From NCBI RefSeq assembly GCF_022836935.1, contig NZ_CP083239.1, forward strand, positions 1,367,501-1,431,500: a stretch of 64,000 bases of DNA, in the 5' to 3' direction. Shown here one piece after another: positions 44,893-52,391 of the stretch. Source of the DNA: Ancylobacter polymorphus. Lineage in GTDB: Bacteria; Pseudomonadota; Alphaproteobacteria; Rhizobiales; Xanthobacteraceae. Position 1 is the stretch's first letter. The number at the start of each line of letters is the position of its first letter. The translations under genes were made by a program, and so were the position numbers. Below the pieces are notes generated by a model, which ran no database searches, was not told the DNA's origin, and saw only the letters and a program-made list of their open reading frames with translations.

Positions 44893-45768
44893 TCACCCCG
44901 CCCGCCGCAGCGGGGCGCGTCGCGCCGCCTCGGCCGCGATCCGCGCGTCTACCCGCATCGCTTCGGCGTGGAGGGTGGCGAAGTCCGGCACGTCATTGTC
45001 CCATTCGATCAGGGTCGGTACCGGGCCGGTCCGGGAGAGCGCATGGTCGTAGAGCGCCATCACATCGGTGCGGACCGGTGAGCCATGGGCGTCGATCAGC
45101 AGCCGGTCGCCGGCGCCGTCCGTCGTCTCGTCATAGCCGGCGAGGTGGATTTCACCCACGCGCCCGACCGGAAAGCGGTCGATATAGAGATGCGGGTCCA
45201 GCCGGTGATTGACGCAGGACACCATGACATTGTTCACGTCGAGCAGCAGGCCGCAGCCGGTGCGGGAGGCGACCGCCTCGAGAAAATCAATCTCATCGAT
45301 CGTGCTCTCCGCGAAGACGAGATAGGTGGAGGGATTCTCCAGCAGAAGCTGCCGCCCGATCGCCTGCTGCGTCTCCTCGACATGCGCACTCACCCGCGCC
45401 AGCGTCTCCGGTGTGTAGGGCAGGGGCAGGAGGTCATTGAGAAAGCCGGTGTCGTGGGTCGACCAGGCGAGATGCTCGGAGAAGCTCTGCGGCCGGTAGC
45501 GGTCGATCAGCGCCCGCAGCCGGCGCAGATGCGCGGTGTCGAGCGGTCCCGCCCCGCCGATGGACAGGCCGACACCGTGCAGCGACAGCGGGTAGAGGGC
45601 GGCCACCGCTTCGAGATAGGCATGTGGCGGCCCGCCCGCGCCCATGTAGTTCTCGGCGTGGACCTCGAAGAAGCCGATATCGGGCCGGGATTCCAGCACA
45701 TCACGGTAATGCTCGGGTTTGAGGCCGAGCCCGGCGCGGGGCGGCAGGCGGTCGAGAGTGAGAGGCAT
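44893..45768 (-). CDS. bufB: BufB: MNIO (DUF692) multinuclear iron oxidase
   Basis: A 291-residue TIM-barrel of the MNIO (DUF692) family, which oxidises cysteines of precursor peptides to thiooxazole/oxazolone-thioamide-type groups using a two- or three-iron centre. Recognisable motifs: GLGLKPEHY, FFEVHAENYM, LSLHGVGLSIGG, SEHLAWS, LLLDVNNVMVS and GEIHLAGY, which supply the His, Asp, Asn and Glu ligands. Start 45768 is chosen since it opens directly onto the first strand (PLTLDRLPPRAGLGL); the upstream extension to 45789 adds seven residues without family similarity. It modifies the bufA product encoded just upstream. Confidence 0.93.
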   Translation of the reverse strand: MPLTLDRLPPRAGLGLKPEHYRDVLESRPDIGFFEVHAENYMGAGGPPHAYLEAVAALYPLSLHGVGLSIGGAGPLDTAHLRRLRALIDRYRPQSFSEHLAWSTHDTGFLNDLLPLPYTPETLARVSAHVEETQQAIGRQLLLENPSTYLVFAESTIDEIDFLEAVASRTGCGLLLDVNNVMVSCVNHRLDPHLYIDRFPVGRVGEIHLAGYDETTDGAGDRLLIDAHGSPVRTDVMALYDHALSRTGPVPTLIEWDNDVPDFATLHAEAMRVDARIAAEAARRAPLRRAG

Positions 45769-45816
45769 GGGACATCTCGCGTCACACAAGGAGCTTGATC
45801 CGGCGGCCGGAAGGGG

Positions 45817-45840
45817 AGGAGGCCCGGTGAGGGGCCTCCT
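45817..45840 (-). terminator. Hairpin between bufA and bufB (attenuator or mRNA-stabilising stem)
   Basis: Perfect 9-bp inverted repeat AGGAGGCCC (45817-45825) and GGGCCTCCT (45832-45840) around a six-base loop, located 9 bases after the bufA stop and 48 bases before bufB. No strong T-run follows on the transcribed strand, so partial termination or mRNA 3'-end stabilisation is likelier than full termination. Such an element would give more precursor than enzyme. Confidence 0.6.
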
Positions 45841-45849
45841 TGAGCCGGC

Positions 45850-46137
45850 TCAGCTCTTGATCGGGGTCAGCGAGCCCATATGGCTGCCACCCTTCATGGT
45901 CACGCAGGTGCCCTTGGGTACCGCCTTCCAGGCATTGCCCTGGTAGTCCATGGTCGAGGTGCCGGCGCAGCTGGTGCCGGGGCCGGCGGCGCAGTCATTC
46001 TGCCCCTTCAGGGCGATGCCGTAGCACTTCTCATTGCCGGCCATCTTTTCCGGCGCCAGCGGCGCGGCAAAGGCGGCGCCGGCAAGAGCCGCGGTGAGCG
46101 AGCCGGCAAGGGCGAGAGCGAGGGTCGAGCGGTTCAT
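45850..46137 (-). CDS. bufA: BufA: bufferin precursor peptide (DUF2282 type)
   Basis: A 95-residue secreted peptide. A Sec signal peptide ([20 protein letters not shown], cleaved after AFA) is followed by a core with four cysteines at 38, 49, 57 and 78 in the family pattern [21 protein letters not shown] and VPKGTC. This is the DUF2282 bufferin pattern; modified bufferins chelate copper in the periplasm and buffer copper stress. It is first in the bufA-bufB-bufC-doxX operon and carries an upstream SigF-type promoter. Confidence 0.93.
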   Translation of the reverse strand: MNRSTLALALAGSLTAALAGAAFAAPLAPEKMAGNEKCYGIALKGQNDCAAGPGTSCAGTSTMDYQGNAWKAVPKGTCVTMKGGSHMGSLTPIKS

Positions 46138-46188
46138 GGGTCGTCTCCTGTGGCATGGCGCGGCCCAGCTCGGCCGTGCGATTGTCCA

Positions 46189-46214
46189 TTCGACCGCCGC
46201 AGGGAAGGTGTTAC
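46189..46214 (-). promoter_or_regulatory. SigF-type promoter of the bufferin operon
   Basis: On the minus strand, GTAACA (46214-46209), exactly 16 bases, then CGAA (46192-46189), matching the GTAAC-N16-CGAA motif of SigF-dependent promoters in Caulobacter-type systems. It would give a leader of about 45 bases before the bufA start at 46137. Confidence 0.82.
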
Positions 46215-46226
46215 GTTGCTGCCTGA

Positions 46227-46238
46227 CACGAATTCGTG
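46227..46238. promoter_or_regulatory. Perfect 12-bp palindrome between divergent SigF promoters
   Basis: CACGAATTCGTG is a perfect palindrome centred between the bufA promoter (46189-46214) and the sigF promoter (46280-46305). It may be an operator for a second regulator acting on both directions. No known family was recognised. Confidence 0.4.
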
Positions 46239-46279
46239 ATCGGTGCGCGGCGGCTCTTGGCCGCTCTTTGCGCCCTCCC

Positions 46280-46305
46280 GTAACAAGTCGCCTCGGGCGT
46301 GCGAA
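46280..46305 (+). promoter_or_regulatory. SigF-type autoregulatory promoter of sigF-nrsF
   Basis: GTAACA (46280-46285), 16 bases, CGAA (46302-46305): the same motif and spacing as the divergent bufA promoter, so the sigma factor probably drives its own gene. The TTG start lies only 15 bases after the -10 box, giving a very short leader. Confidence 0.75.
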
Positions 46306-46320
46306 CAGGAGAAGCCGACG

Positions 46321-46857
46321 TTGAGCGGCCGGAACGAGCGCGAACTTGCCGATCTGCTCCGGGCAGCCATCGCCGGTGATGCGCGCAGCTATGCGCTGTT
46401 TCTTGACCGTGTCGCCGGTCTTGTCCGCGCCTATGCGCGCAGCAAGATCAGCCATGGCGGGGTGGACCCGGAGGATGTGGTGCAGGAGGTGCTGCTGGCG
46501 ATCCACTTGAAGCGGCATACATGGCTGCCGGAAGCCCCCGTGCTGCCATGGGTCTATGCCATTGCCCGCTTCAAGCTGATCGACGCCTTCCGCCGGCGCG
46601 GCCGGCGGGTGGAGGTCGAATTGGACGACATCGCCGAGACGGTTCCCCAGCCGGAGGTCGAAGCGGTGAGCGCGCGCGACATCGGCCGGGCGCTGGAAGG
46701 GCTGTCACCCGGCCAGCGTTCGGTGGTGGCGGCGATTTCGGTCGAGGGCCGCTCGGTCGAAGAGACGGCGCGCACGCTGGACATGACGGAAAGCGCGGTG
46801 CGGGTGGCGCTGCACCGGGGCCTCGCCGCCATCGCGCGGCGCTTTGGACGTGAGTGA
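46321..46857 (+). CDS. sigF: ECF sigma factor SigF (bufferin regulator)
   Basis: A 178-residue group IV sigma factor. Region 2 is seen in [40 protein letters not shown] and [21 protein letters not shown]; region 4 in [44 protein letters not shown]. The TTG at 46321 has an AGGAGAAG site six bases upstream; the alternative GTG at 46243 would place the promoter inside the gene. It is directly followed by its anti-sigma gene and divergent from bufA, whose promoter it should recognise. Metal (copper and similar) stress is the likely signal. Confidence 0.9.
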   Translation: MSGRNERELADLLRAAIAGDARSYALFLDRVAGLVRAYARSKISHGGVDPEDVVQEVLLAIHLKRHTWLPEAPVLPWVYAIARFKLIDAFRRRGRRVEVELDDIAETVPQPEVEAVSARDIGRALEGLSPGQRSVVAAISVEGRSVEETARTLDMTESAVRVALHRGLAAIARRFGRE

Positions 46858-46858
46858 C

Positions 46859-47497
46859 ATGGATACGCAGAACCTCATCCGCGCCATGGCGGCCGATACG
46901 GGCCGCCGCGCCCTGCCGCTGCGCACCGCCTGGCGTGTGGCGCTGGTCCTGGCCGTCGTCGCGGCGGGGGTGGTGTTCACGCTCGCTCTGGGCCCGCGTC
47001 CCGATGCCGTGGCCGCGCTGGAAACGCTGCGCTTCCTGTTCAAATTTGTGGTGACGCTGGCGCTGGCCGGCAGCGCCTTCCTTCTGCTGCGGCGGCTGGT
47101 GCGGCCGGGGGCGGAGGCGTACGCCCCGCTTGGCTGGCTACTCGCCGGGCCGGCGCTGCTGCTCGCCGGCGTGGGCCTGGAACTGCTCGCTGTCCCCGCC
47201 GCCGACTGGTGGGCAAGGCTGGTCGGCATCAATGCGAGAACCTGCCTCACCTTCATTCCGCTGATCGGCGCGGCGCCGCTCGTCGTCTTCCTTGCCGTGC
47301 TGCGCCATGGCGCCCCCGCCCGGCCGGCGCTCGCGGGCGCGGTGGCGGGGCTTCTGGCCGGCGGACTGGCGGCGGCGTTCTACGCCGCGCATTGCCCCGA
47401 CGATTCCCCGCTCTTCGTCGCCACCTGGTACAGTCTTGCCATTGCCGGGCTGGCGGTGGCGGGGGCGATCCTCGCCCCGCGCGTGGCGCGCTGGTAG
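46859..47497 (+). CDS. nrsF: NrsF: membrane anti-sigma factor (DUF1109)
   Basis: A 212-residue six-helix membrane protein of the DUF1109/NrsF family that holds SigF at the membrane. The short cytoplasmic N-terminus (MDTQNLIRAMAADTGRRALP) is followed by helices ending in GAILAPRVARW. The two conserved periplasmic-side cysteines occur at 129 (ARTCLTF) and 179 (AAHCPDD), positions close to those known in NrsF, where metals or oxidation release the sigma factor. The ATG lies one base after the sigF stop, so the two are coupled. Confidence 0.9.
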   Translation: MDTQNLIRAMAADTGRRALPLRTAWRVALVLAVVAAGVVFTLALGPRPDAVAALETLRFLFKFVVTLALAGSAFLLLRRLVRPGAEAYAPLGWLLAGPALLLAGVGLELLAVPAADWWARLVGINARTCLTFIPLIGAAPLVVFLAVLRHGAPARPALAGAVAGLLAGGLAAAFYAAHCPDDSPLFVATWYSLAIAGLAVAGAILAPRVARW

Positions 47498-47503
47498 GCG
47501 CCG

Positions 47504-47947
47504 CTATCCCGCGATCTCCGGCTCAACCAGCCGGGCCAGATTTTCCAGAGATTGCTGCCAGCCGAGATAGCAGGCTTCGGGCGGTATGGCGTCGGGTATG
47601 CCCGCCTGCACGATCTCCAGTTCGGTGCCGAGCGACACCTCGCGCAAGTTCACGCTCACCACGATCTCGCCGGGCAAGGCGGGGTCGTCGAAGCGGTCGG
47701 TGTAGCGCAGGCGGCTGCCGGGGGTCAGCTCCTGATAGGCGCCGCCGAAGGAATGGCTCTCGCCAGTAGTGAAGTTGCGGAAGGACATGCGAAACGAACC
47801 GCCCACCCGGGCCTCGAGATGGTGCACGGTGCAGGTAAATCCGTGCGGTGGAATCCACTTCGCCAGCGCATCCGCCTCGATGAAGGCGCGATAGACCTTC
47901 TCCGGGCGGGTTGCGAGGACGCGGTGCAGGCGTATCGTGCTGGGCAT
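47504..47947 (-). CDS. SRPBCC / AHSA1-domain protein
   Basis: A 147-residue START/AHA1-like single-domain protein: STIRLHRVLATRPEKVYRAFIEADALAKWIPP opens the fold, HHLEARVGGSFRMSF and GWQQSLENLARLVE close it. Proteins of this group bind hydrophobic ligands or serve as stress-related chaperone relatives; function is not predictable. The ATG at 47947 starts right at the first beta strand. It converges with nrsF, seven bases between ends. Neighbouring VOC and YCII genes make up a common bacterial accessory set. Confidence 0.85.
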   Translation of the reverse strand: MPSTIRLHRVLATRPEKVYRAFIEADALAKWIPPHGFTCTVHHLEARVGGSFRMSFRNFTTGESHSFGGAYQELTPGSRLRYTDRFDDPALPGEIVVSVNLREVSLGTELEIVQAGIPDAIPPEACYLGWQQSLENLARLVEPEIAG

Positions 47948-48100
47948 GGCGCTTGAGCCTCCTGATGTGCCGGTGCTGCCCCAAGGACGTGCGACCCGGC
48001 CCCCTGCCGACAGGGCCGCGAAAAAACTTTCCGCCCCCTGTCGGTTCTGCGCCTCGCTTTTCGTCCTTGCGGGATCGAGGCGACCAGAGGGAGAACCGCG

Positions 48101-48517
48101 ATGAACGTGCAGGCCTATCTGATGTTCAATGGCCGGACCGAAGAAGCGCTGGCATTCTACACGCAGGCGGTCGGGGCGGAGGTGACGGCGCTGATGCGCT
48201 TTGGCGAGGCACCCGAGCCGCCGCCGCCCGGCATGGTGCCGGACGGCTGGGACGACAAGGTGATGCACTCCAGTTTCCGTATCGGTGACGCCGAGCTGAT
48301 GGCCTCCGATGGCTGCCAATCGGGTGATGCGGGCTTCGCCGGCATTTCGCTCGCCCTTTCCGTCGGCTCGCCGCAGGAAGCGGAGCAGCGCTTCGCCGCG
48401 CTGGCCGAGGGCGGCACGGTGACGATGCCGCTCGGCCCCACCTTCTTCGCTCCGGCCTTCGGCACGCTCACCGACCGTTTCGGCGTGTCCTGGATGGTCG
48501 TGGTGGCGACGAATTAA
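48101..48517 (+). CDS. VOC superfamily protein (PhnB/DUF1428-like)
   Basis: A 138-residue glyoxalase/bleomycin-resistance-fold protein: NVQAYLMFNGRTEEALAFYTQAVGAEV, HSSFRIGDAELMASDG and the final FGTLTDRFGVSWMVV are typical of PhnB-type members, which usually lack full metal ligands. A GGGAGAA site precedes the ATG. It is 11 bases upstream of the BNR-repeat gene. Substrate unknown. Confidence 0.88.
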   Translation: MNVQAYLMFNGRTEEALAFYTQAVGAEVTALMRFGEAPEPPPPGMVPDGWDDKVMHSSFRIGDAELMASDGCQSGDAGFAGISLALSVGSPQEAEQRFAALAEGGTVTMPLGPTFFAPAFGTLTDRFGVSWMVVVATN

Positions 48518-48528
48518 GGGAGGGCGCG

Positions 48529-49614
48529 ATGGCTCAACAGGTTCTCGTTCTCGTCGGCACCCGCAAGGGCGCCTTTCTCGCGGAAAGCGACGCGGCGCGC
48601 CGCTTCTGGCAGTTGCGCGGCCCGTTCTGCGAGACATGGCCGACCAACCATGTGGTCGCCGATCCCGCCAGCGGCACGCTCTATGCCGGCGGCGGCAATG
48701 AATGGTTTGGGCCGGCGGTGTGGAAATCGACCGATTTTGGCGTCAGCTGGACGCATTCGAGCCAGGGCCTCGCCTATGAAGCTGGGCAGGACCCGGTGAA
48801 GTCCGTGTGGAGCCTCGCGGTGGCGGGCGATGGCACGCTCTATGCCGGTGTCGAGCCGGCGGGGCTGTTCCGCAGCACCGATGGCGGGGTCAGCTGGACC
48901 CATCTTGACGGGCTGCAGAAACACCCCACCCGGCCGGAATGGCACCCCGGCGGCGCCGGGCTGATCCTGCACTCGCTGGTGCTGGATCCTGCCGACTCGA
49001 ACAAAATCTGGGTCGGCATTTCCGCCGCCGGCGTGTTCGCCAGCGAGGATGGCGGGCTCACCTGGGAGACCCGCAATCGTGGCACCCGCGCCGACTTCAT
49101 GCCGGAGGGGCAGAACTATCCCCAATTCGGCCAGTGCGTGCATTGCCTCGTCATGGCTCCGGGCGGGCGCGGGCGGCTCTACCAGCAGAACCATTGCGGC
49201 ATGTACCGCTCGGACGATGGCGGTCGCAGCTGGGAGAGCATCGAGAAGGGCCTGCCCTCTTCCTTCGGCTTTCCGGCCGCCGTGCATCCGCGTGACCCGG
49301 ACGGGCTCTACCTCATCCCGCTGAACGGCGACATCAAGGGCCGCTTCATGCCGGAAGGCAACGCCGCCGTCTGGCGCACGGGAGACGCGGGCGCCAGCTG
49401 GCGGGCGCAGCGCGCTGGCCTTCCGCAGGGCGGTGCCTATTTCAACGTGCTGCGCCAGGCGATGGCCACCGACACGCTGGAACCCGCCGGCGTCTATTTC
49501 GGCAGCAATGCCGGCGGGCTCTATGCCAGCGCCGATGAGGGCGAAAGCTGGGACTGCATTGCCCCGCATCTGCCGACCATTACCTCGGTCGAAACGCTGG
49601 TGTGGGAGCGGTGA
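48529..49614 (+). CDS. BNR/Asp-box repeat beta-propeller protein (exo-sialidase-like)
   Basis: A 361-residue beta-propeller with repeated Asp-boxes of the S-T/S-D-x-G-x-S/T-W type: KSTDFGVSWTHS, RSTDGGVSWTHL, ASEDGGLTWETR, RSDDGGRSWESI and RTGDAGASWRAQ. This is the WD40/YVTN/BNR-like sialidase fold, but no sialidase Arg triad is obvious, so binding or structural roles are as likely as hydrolysis. There is no signal peptide, suggesting a cytosolic place. It is followed after five bases by a MoaD/ThiS gene, a pairing that suggests a shared function. Confidence 0.88.
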   Translation: MAQQVLVLVGTRKGAFLAESDAARRFWQLRGPFCETWPTNHVVADPASGTLYAGGGNEWFGPAVWKSTDFGVSWTHSSQGLAYEAGQDPVKSVWSLAVAGDGTLYAGVEPAGLFRSTDGGVSWTHLDGLQKHPTRPEWHPGGAGLILHSLVLDPADSNKIWVGISAAGVFASEDGGLTWETRNRGTRADFMPEGQNYPQFGQCVHCLVMAPGGRGRLYQQNHCGMYRSDDGGRSWESIEKGLPSSFGFPAAVHPRDPDGLYLIPLNGDIKGRFMPEGNAAVWRTGDAGASWRAQRAGLPQGGAYFNVLRQAMATDTLEPAGVYFGSNAGGLYASADEGESWDCIAPHLPTITSVETLVWER

Positions 49615-49619
49615 GGCCG

Positions 49620-49916
49620 ATGGCGGGGGAGCGGCCGGCCGACATGCCGGCGCCTGTGCGGGTGCGCCTGCCGCCGCATCTCATCGTGCTGTTTCCCGGG
49701 GCGGAGCGGCAGGTCGCGGTAACGGCCGCCAGCGTTTCCGAACTCGCCGACCGCCTCGACGCGCTGTGGCCCGGCATGCGCGAGCGGCTCTGCGACGAGA
49801 CACCGGCGATCCGGCGCCACATCAACGTCTTCGTCGACGGAAGGCGGGCGCGGCTTTCCACCCCGCTCGCCCCCGGCGCCGATGTCTTCGTCATCACCGC
49901 GATCAGCGGCGGCTGA
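49620..49916 (+). CDS. MoaD/ThiS family small sulfur-carrier-like protein
   Basis: A 98-residue ubiquitin-fold protein ending in the diglycine GG needed for thiocarboxylate formation. Features: RVRLPPHLIVLFPG, VSELADRLDALWPGM, INVFVDGRRARLSTPLAPGADVFVITAISGG. The ATG at 49620 is taken, with overlap into the BNR gene if the GTG at 49602 is used instead. No ThiF/MoeB activator is nearby. Linked to a BNR propeller protein rather than molybdopterin or thiamine genes, so it may serve a different sulfur-transfer or conjugation purpose. Confidence 0.85.
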   Translation: MAGERPADMPAPVRVRLPPHLIVLFPGAERQVAVTAASVSELADRLDALWPGMRERLCDETPAIRRHINVFVDGRRARLSTPLAPGADVFVITAISGG

Positions 49917-49937
49917 CGCCCACCTGAGAGGACGCCC

Positions 49938-50309
49938 ATGTTCTATGCTTTGCTCTGTTACCATCAGGAAGACGTCGTCTGCGCCTGGACGAGGGAAGAG
50001 GACGACGCGGTGATGCGGAAGCTCGCCGTGGTGCAGGAACGGCTTATCCGGGACGGCAAGCTCGGCCCCGCCGCGCGGCTGCTGCCGACTACGGCGGCCA
50101 CCACCCTGCGCAAGGACCAGGACCCGCCTTTGGTGCTCGATGGCCCCTTCGCCGAGACCAAGGAGCAATTGCTCGGCTTCTACATCCTGGACTGCGCCGA
50201 TCTCGAAGAGGCGCTCGGCATCGCCCGCGAGCTCGGCGTGGCCAATCCAGGCGGCTGCTATGAGGTGCGCCCGATCGGCCTGTTCCTTGATGGCGGCGCG
50301 CGGCCATGA
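49938..50309 (+). CDS. YCII-related (DGPF) domain protein
   Basis: A 123-residue YCII/DGPF protein: FYALLCYHQEDVVCAW at the N-terminus, the diagnostic VLDGPFAETKEQLLGFYILD and EVRPIGLF at the end. These proteins almost always pair with a SigJ/ECF41-like sigma factor, here the next gene, which overlaps by four bases (ATGA). Their function is unproven; a role as ligand sensor or enzyme partner is suspected. Confidence 0.9.
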   Translation: MFYALLCYHQEDVVCAWTREEDDAVMRKLAVVQERLIRDGKLGPAARLLPTTAATTLRKDQDPPLVLDGPFAETKEQLLGFYILDCADLEEALGIARELGVANPGGCYEVRPIGLFLDGGARP

Positions 50310-51559
50310 GCGAGGAGGCGCGCGCCTTCGGCCCAGTGCTCACGGCGGCGCGCCCGCAGACGGTCGCGGCACTGCTGCGCTATTTCCGCGACCTCGATCT
50401 CGCCGAAGAGGCGTTTCAGGAGGCGTGCCTGCGGGCGCTGAAGAGCTGGCCGCAAAACGGCCCGCCGCGCGATCCGGCCGCCTGGCTCATCTTCGTCGGC
50501 CGCAATGTCGCGCTCGACAGCGTGCGGCGCCGGGCGAGGCAGGTGGCGCTGCCGCCGGAAGACGCCTTTTCCGATACGGACGATGCCGAGGCGGCGGTCG
50601 CGGCACAGATGGACGGTGCGCATTACCGCGACGACGTGCTGCGCCTGCTGTTCATCTGCTGCCACCCGGAGCTGCCGGCGACGCAGCAGATCGCGCTCGC
50701 CCTGCGCATCGTCTCCGGCCTCTCCGTCGGCCAGATCGCCCGCGCCTTCCTGGTGAGCGAGACGGCGATGGAGCAGCGCGTCACCCGCGCCAAGGCGCGC
50801 ATCGCCCGTGCGCAGGCGGGGGAGGGCGGCGTACCGTTCGAGCCGCCCGGCCCGGTGGAGCGGGCGGAGCGGCTCGGCGCCGTCGCCGCCATGCTCTATC
50901 TCGTCTTCAACGAGGGTTATTCCGCCGCCGGCGACCAGACCGCCGCCCGCGCGCCCCTGTGTGAGGAAGCGATCCGCCTCGCCCGGCTGCTGCTGCGGCT
51001 GTTTCCGGCCGAGCCGGAAATCATGGGCCTTGCTGCGCTGATGTTGCTGCAGCACGCCCGCGCCCCGGCCCGCTTTGCCGCCGACGGCACGGTGATCCTG
51101 CTGGAGCACCAGGATCGCGCCCTGTGGAATCGCGCGTTCATTGCTGAAGGGCTGGCATTGCTCGACAAGGCGATGCGCCACCGTCGGCCCGGCGCCTATC
51201 AGGTGCAGGCGGCCATCGCCGCGTTGCATGCGCGCGCCTCCACTCCTGAAGAGACCGACTGGGCGCAGATCGACCTGCTCTACGGCACGCTGGAAATCCT
51301 GACCCCCTCGCCCGTGGTAACGTTGAACCGTGCAGTGGCGATTTCCAAACTGCGCGGCCCGGAAGCCGCGCTCGGCATGGTGGAGCCTTTGGGCGAGCGG
51401 CTTTCCGGCTACTTCCATTATCACGGCCTGCGCGGCGCGCTGCTGATGCAGCTCGGCCGCACAAGGGAGGCGCGTGAAGGGTTCATGACCGCGATCAGCC
51501 TCGCCACTACGCCGGCCGAAGCCGCGCATATACGCAGCCATCTCGACGGGCTGAAATAG
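50306..51559 (+). CDS. ECF-type RNA polymerase sigma factor with C-terminal extension (DUF6596)
   Basis: A 417-residue sigma factor. Region 2: RYFRDLDLAEEAFQEACLRALKSWPQNGPPRDPAAWLIFVGRN; region 4: QIALALRIVSGLSVGQIARAFLVSETAMEQRVTRAKARI. A ~240-residue C-terminal helical (TPR-like) domain follows, with LYLVFNEGYSAAGD and TLNRAVAISKLRGPEAAL, typical of the YCII-linked sigma family. The extension probably regulates activity in place of an anti-sigma factor. It overlaps the YCII gene and converges directly on the exonuclease III gene. Confidence 0.92.
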   Translation: MSEEARAFGPVLTAARPQTVAALLRYFRDLDLAEEAFQEACLRALKSWPQNGPPRDPAAWLIFVGRNVALDSVRRRARQVALPPEDAFSDTDDAEAAVAAQMDGAHYRDDVLRLLFICCHPELPATQQIALALRIVSGLSVGQIARAFLVSETAMEQRVTRAKARIARAQAGEGGVPFEPPGPVERAERLGAVAAMLYLVFNEGYSAAGDQTAARAPLCEEAIRLARLLLRLFPAEPEIMGLAALMLLQHARAPARFAADGTVILLEHQDRALWNRAFIAEGLALLDKAMRHRRPGAYQVQAAIAALHARASTPEETDWAQIDLLYGTLEILTPSPVVTLNRAVAISKLRGPEAALGMVEPLGERLSGYFHYHGLRGALLMQLGRTREAREGFMTAISLATTPAEAAHIRSHLDGLK

Positions 51560-52366
51560 CTAGCCGGCGCTCTTGCGCCGCCGCGCCGGGCGCGCGGGAG
51601 CGAGCTCGATCCAGGCCGGGGCGTGGTCGCTCGCCTTGTCCCAGCCGCGCACGGCACGGTCGACCCCGGCGGCGGTGAGGCGCGGCGCGAGCGCCGGGCT
51701 CAGCAGCAGGTGGTCGAGCCGCAGCCCGGCATCGCGCTCGAAGGCGCGGCGGAAATAGTCCCAGAAGGTGTAGAGGCGTTCACCGGGATGCAGCGCGCGT
51801 AGCGCGTCGGTCCAACCCTGTGCGGTGAGGGTGTGGAAGGCCTCGCGCACCTCCGGCCGGAACAGCGCGTCATCCACCCAGCGCTCCGGCTTGTACACGT
51901 CGAGTTCGGTCGGCATCACATTGTAGTCGCCGGCGAGCACGACAGGCACGTCGAGCGCCCGCAACTCCGCCGCATGCGCCAGCAACCGCGCGAACCAGTT
52001 CCGCTTGTAGTCGAATTTTGGACCCGGCGCGGGATTGCCATTCGGCAGATAGAGGCAGCCGATCAGCAGGCCCTCGACCGCGGCCTCGATATAGCGCGCC
52101 TGCATGTCCTTCGCCTCGCCCGGCAGGCCGCGCCTTGTCTCGATCGGCTCGCGCCCGCGGGCGAGGATGGCGACGCCGTTCCAGCTCTTCTGGCCGTGCC
52201 AGATGGCGCCATAGCCGGCCTGCTCGATGGCGCGAATGGGAAAGCGGCCGTCGGGCGCTTTCAGTTCCTGCAGGCACACCACATCCGGGCGCGCCTCCTC
52301 CAGCCAACGCAGCAGCACGGTCAGCCGGCCATTGATGCCGTTGACGTTGAAGGTGGCGATCTTCAT
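51560..52366 (-). CDS. xth: Exodeoxyribonuclease III / AP endonuclease
   Basis: A 268-residue EEP-fold nuclease acting on abasic sites. Motifs: KIATFNVNGI, the catalytic Glu in VVCLQELKAPD, GDYNVMPTELDVY (Asp/Asn), LRLDHLLLSPAL and the final SDHAPAW His. The length is typical. Its stop abuts the sigma-factor stop on the other strand. A short Lys/Arg-rich tail (RPARRRKSAG) ends the protein. Confidence 0.95.
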   Translation of the reverse strand: MKIATFNVNGINGRLTVLLRWLEEARPDVVCLQELKAPDGRFPIRAIEQAGYGAIWHGQKSWNGVAILARGREPIETRRGLPGEAKDMQARYIEAAVEGLLIGCLYLPNGNPAPGPKFDYKRNWFARLLAHAAELRALDVPVVLAGDYNVMPTELDVYKPERWVDDALFRPEVREAFHTLTAQGWTDALRALHPGERLYTFWDYFRRAFERDAGLRLDHLLLSPALAPRLTAAGVDRAVRGWDKASDHAPAWIELAPARPARRRKSAG

Positions 52367-52391
52367 CGGTGGCGCCCGCGGCGGAAACGGT

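Noticed and set aside
46243..46320. Upstream GTG start for SigF
   Set aside because: It would put the SigF promoter and the ribosome-binding site inside the coding sequence; TTG 46321 has a proper AGGAGAAG site.
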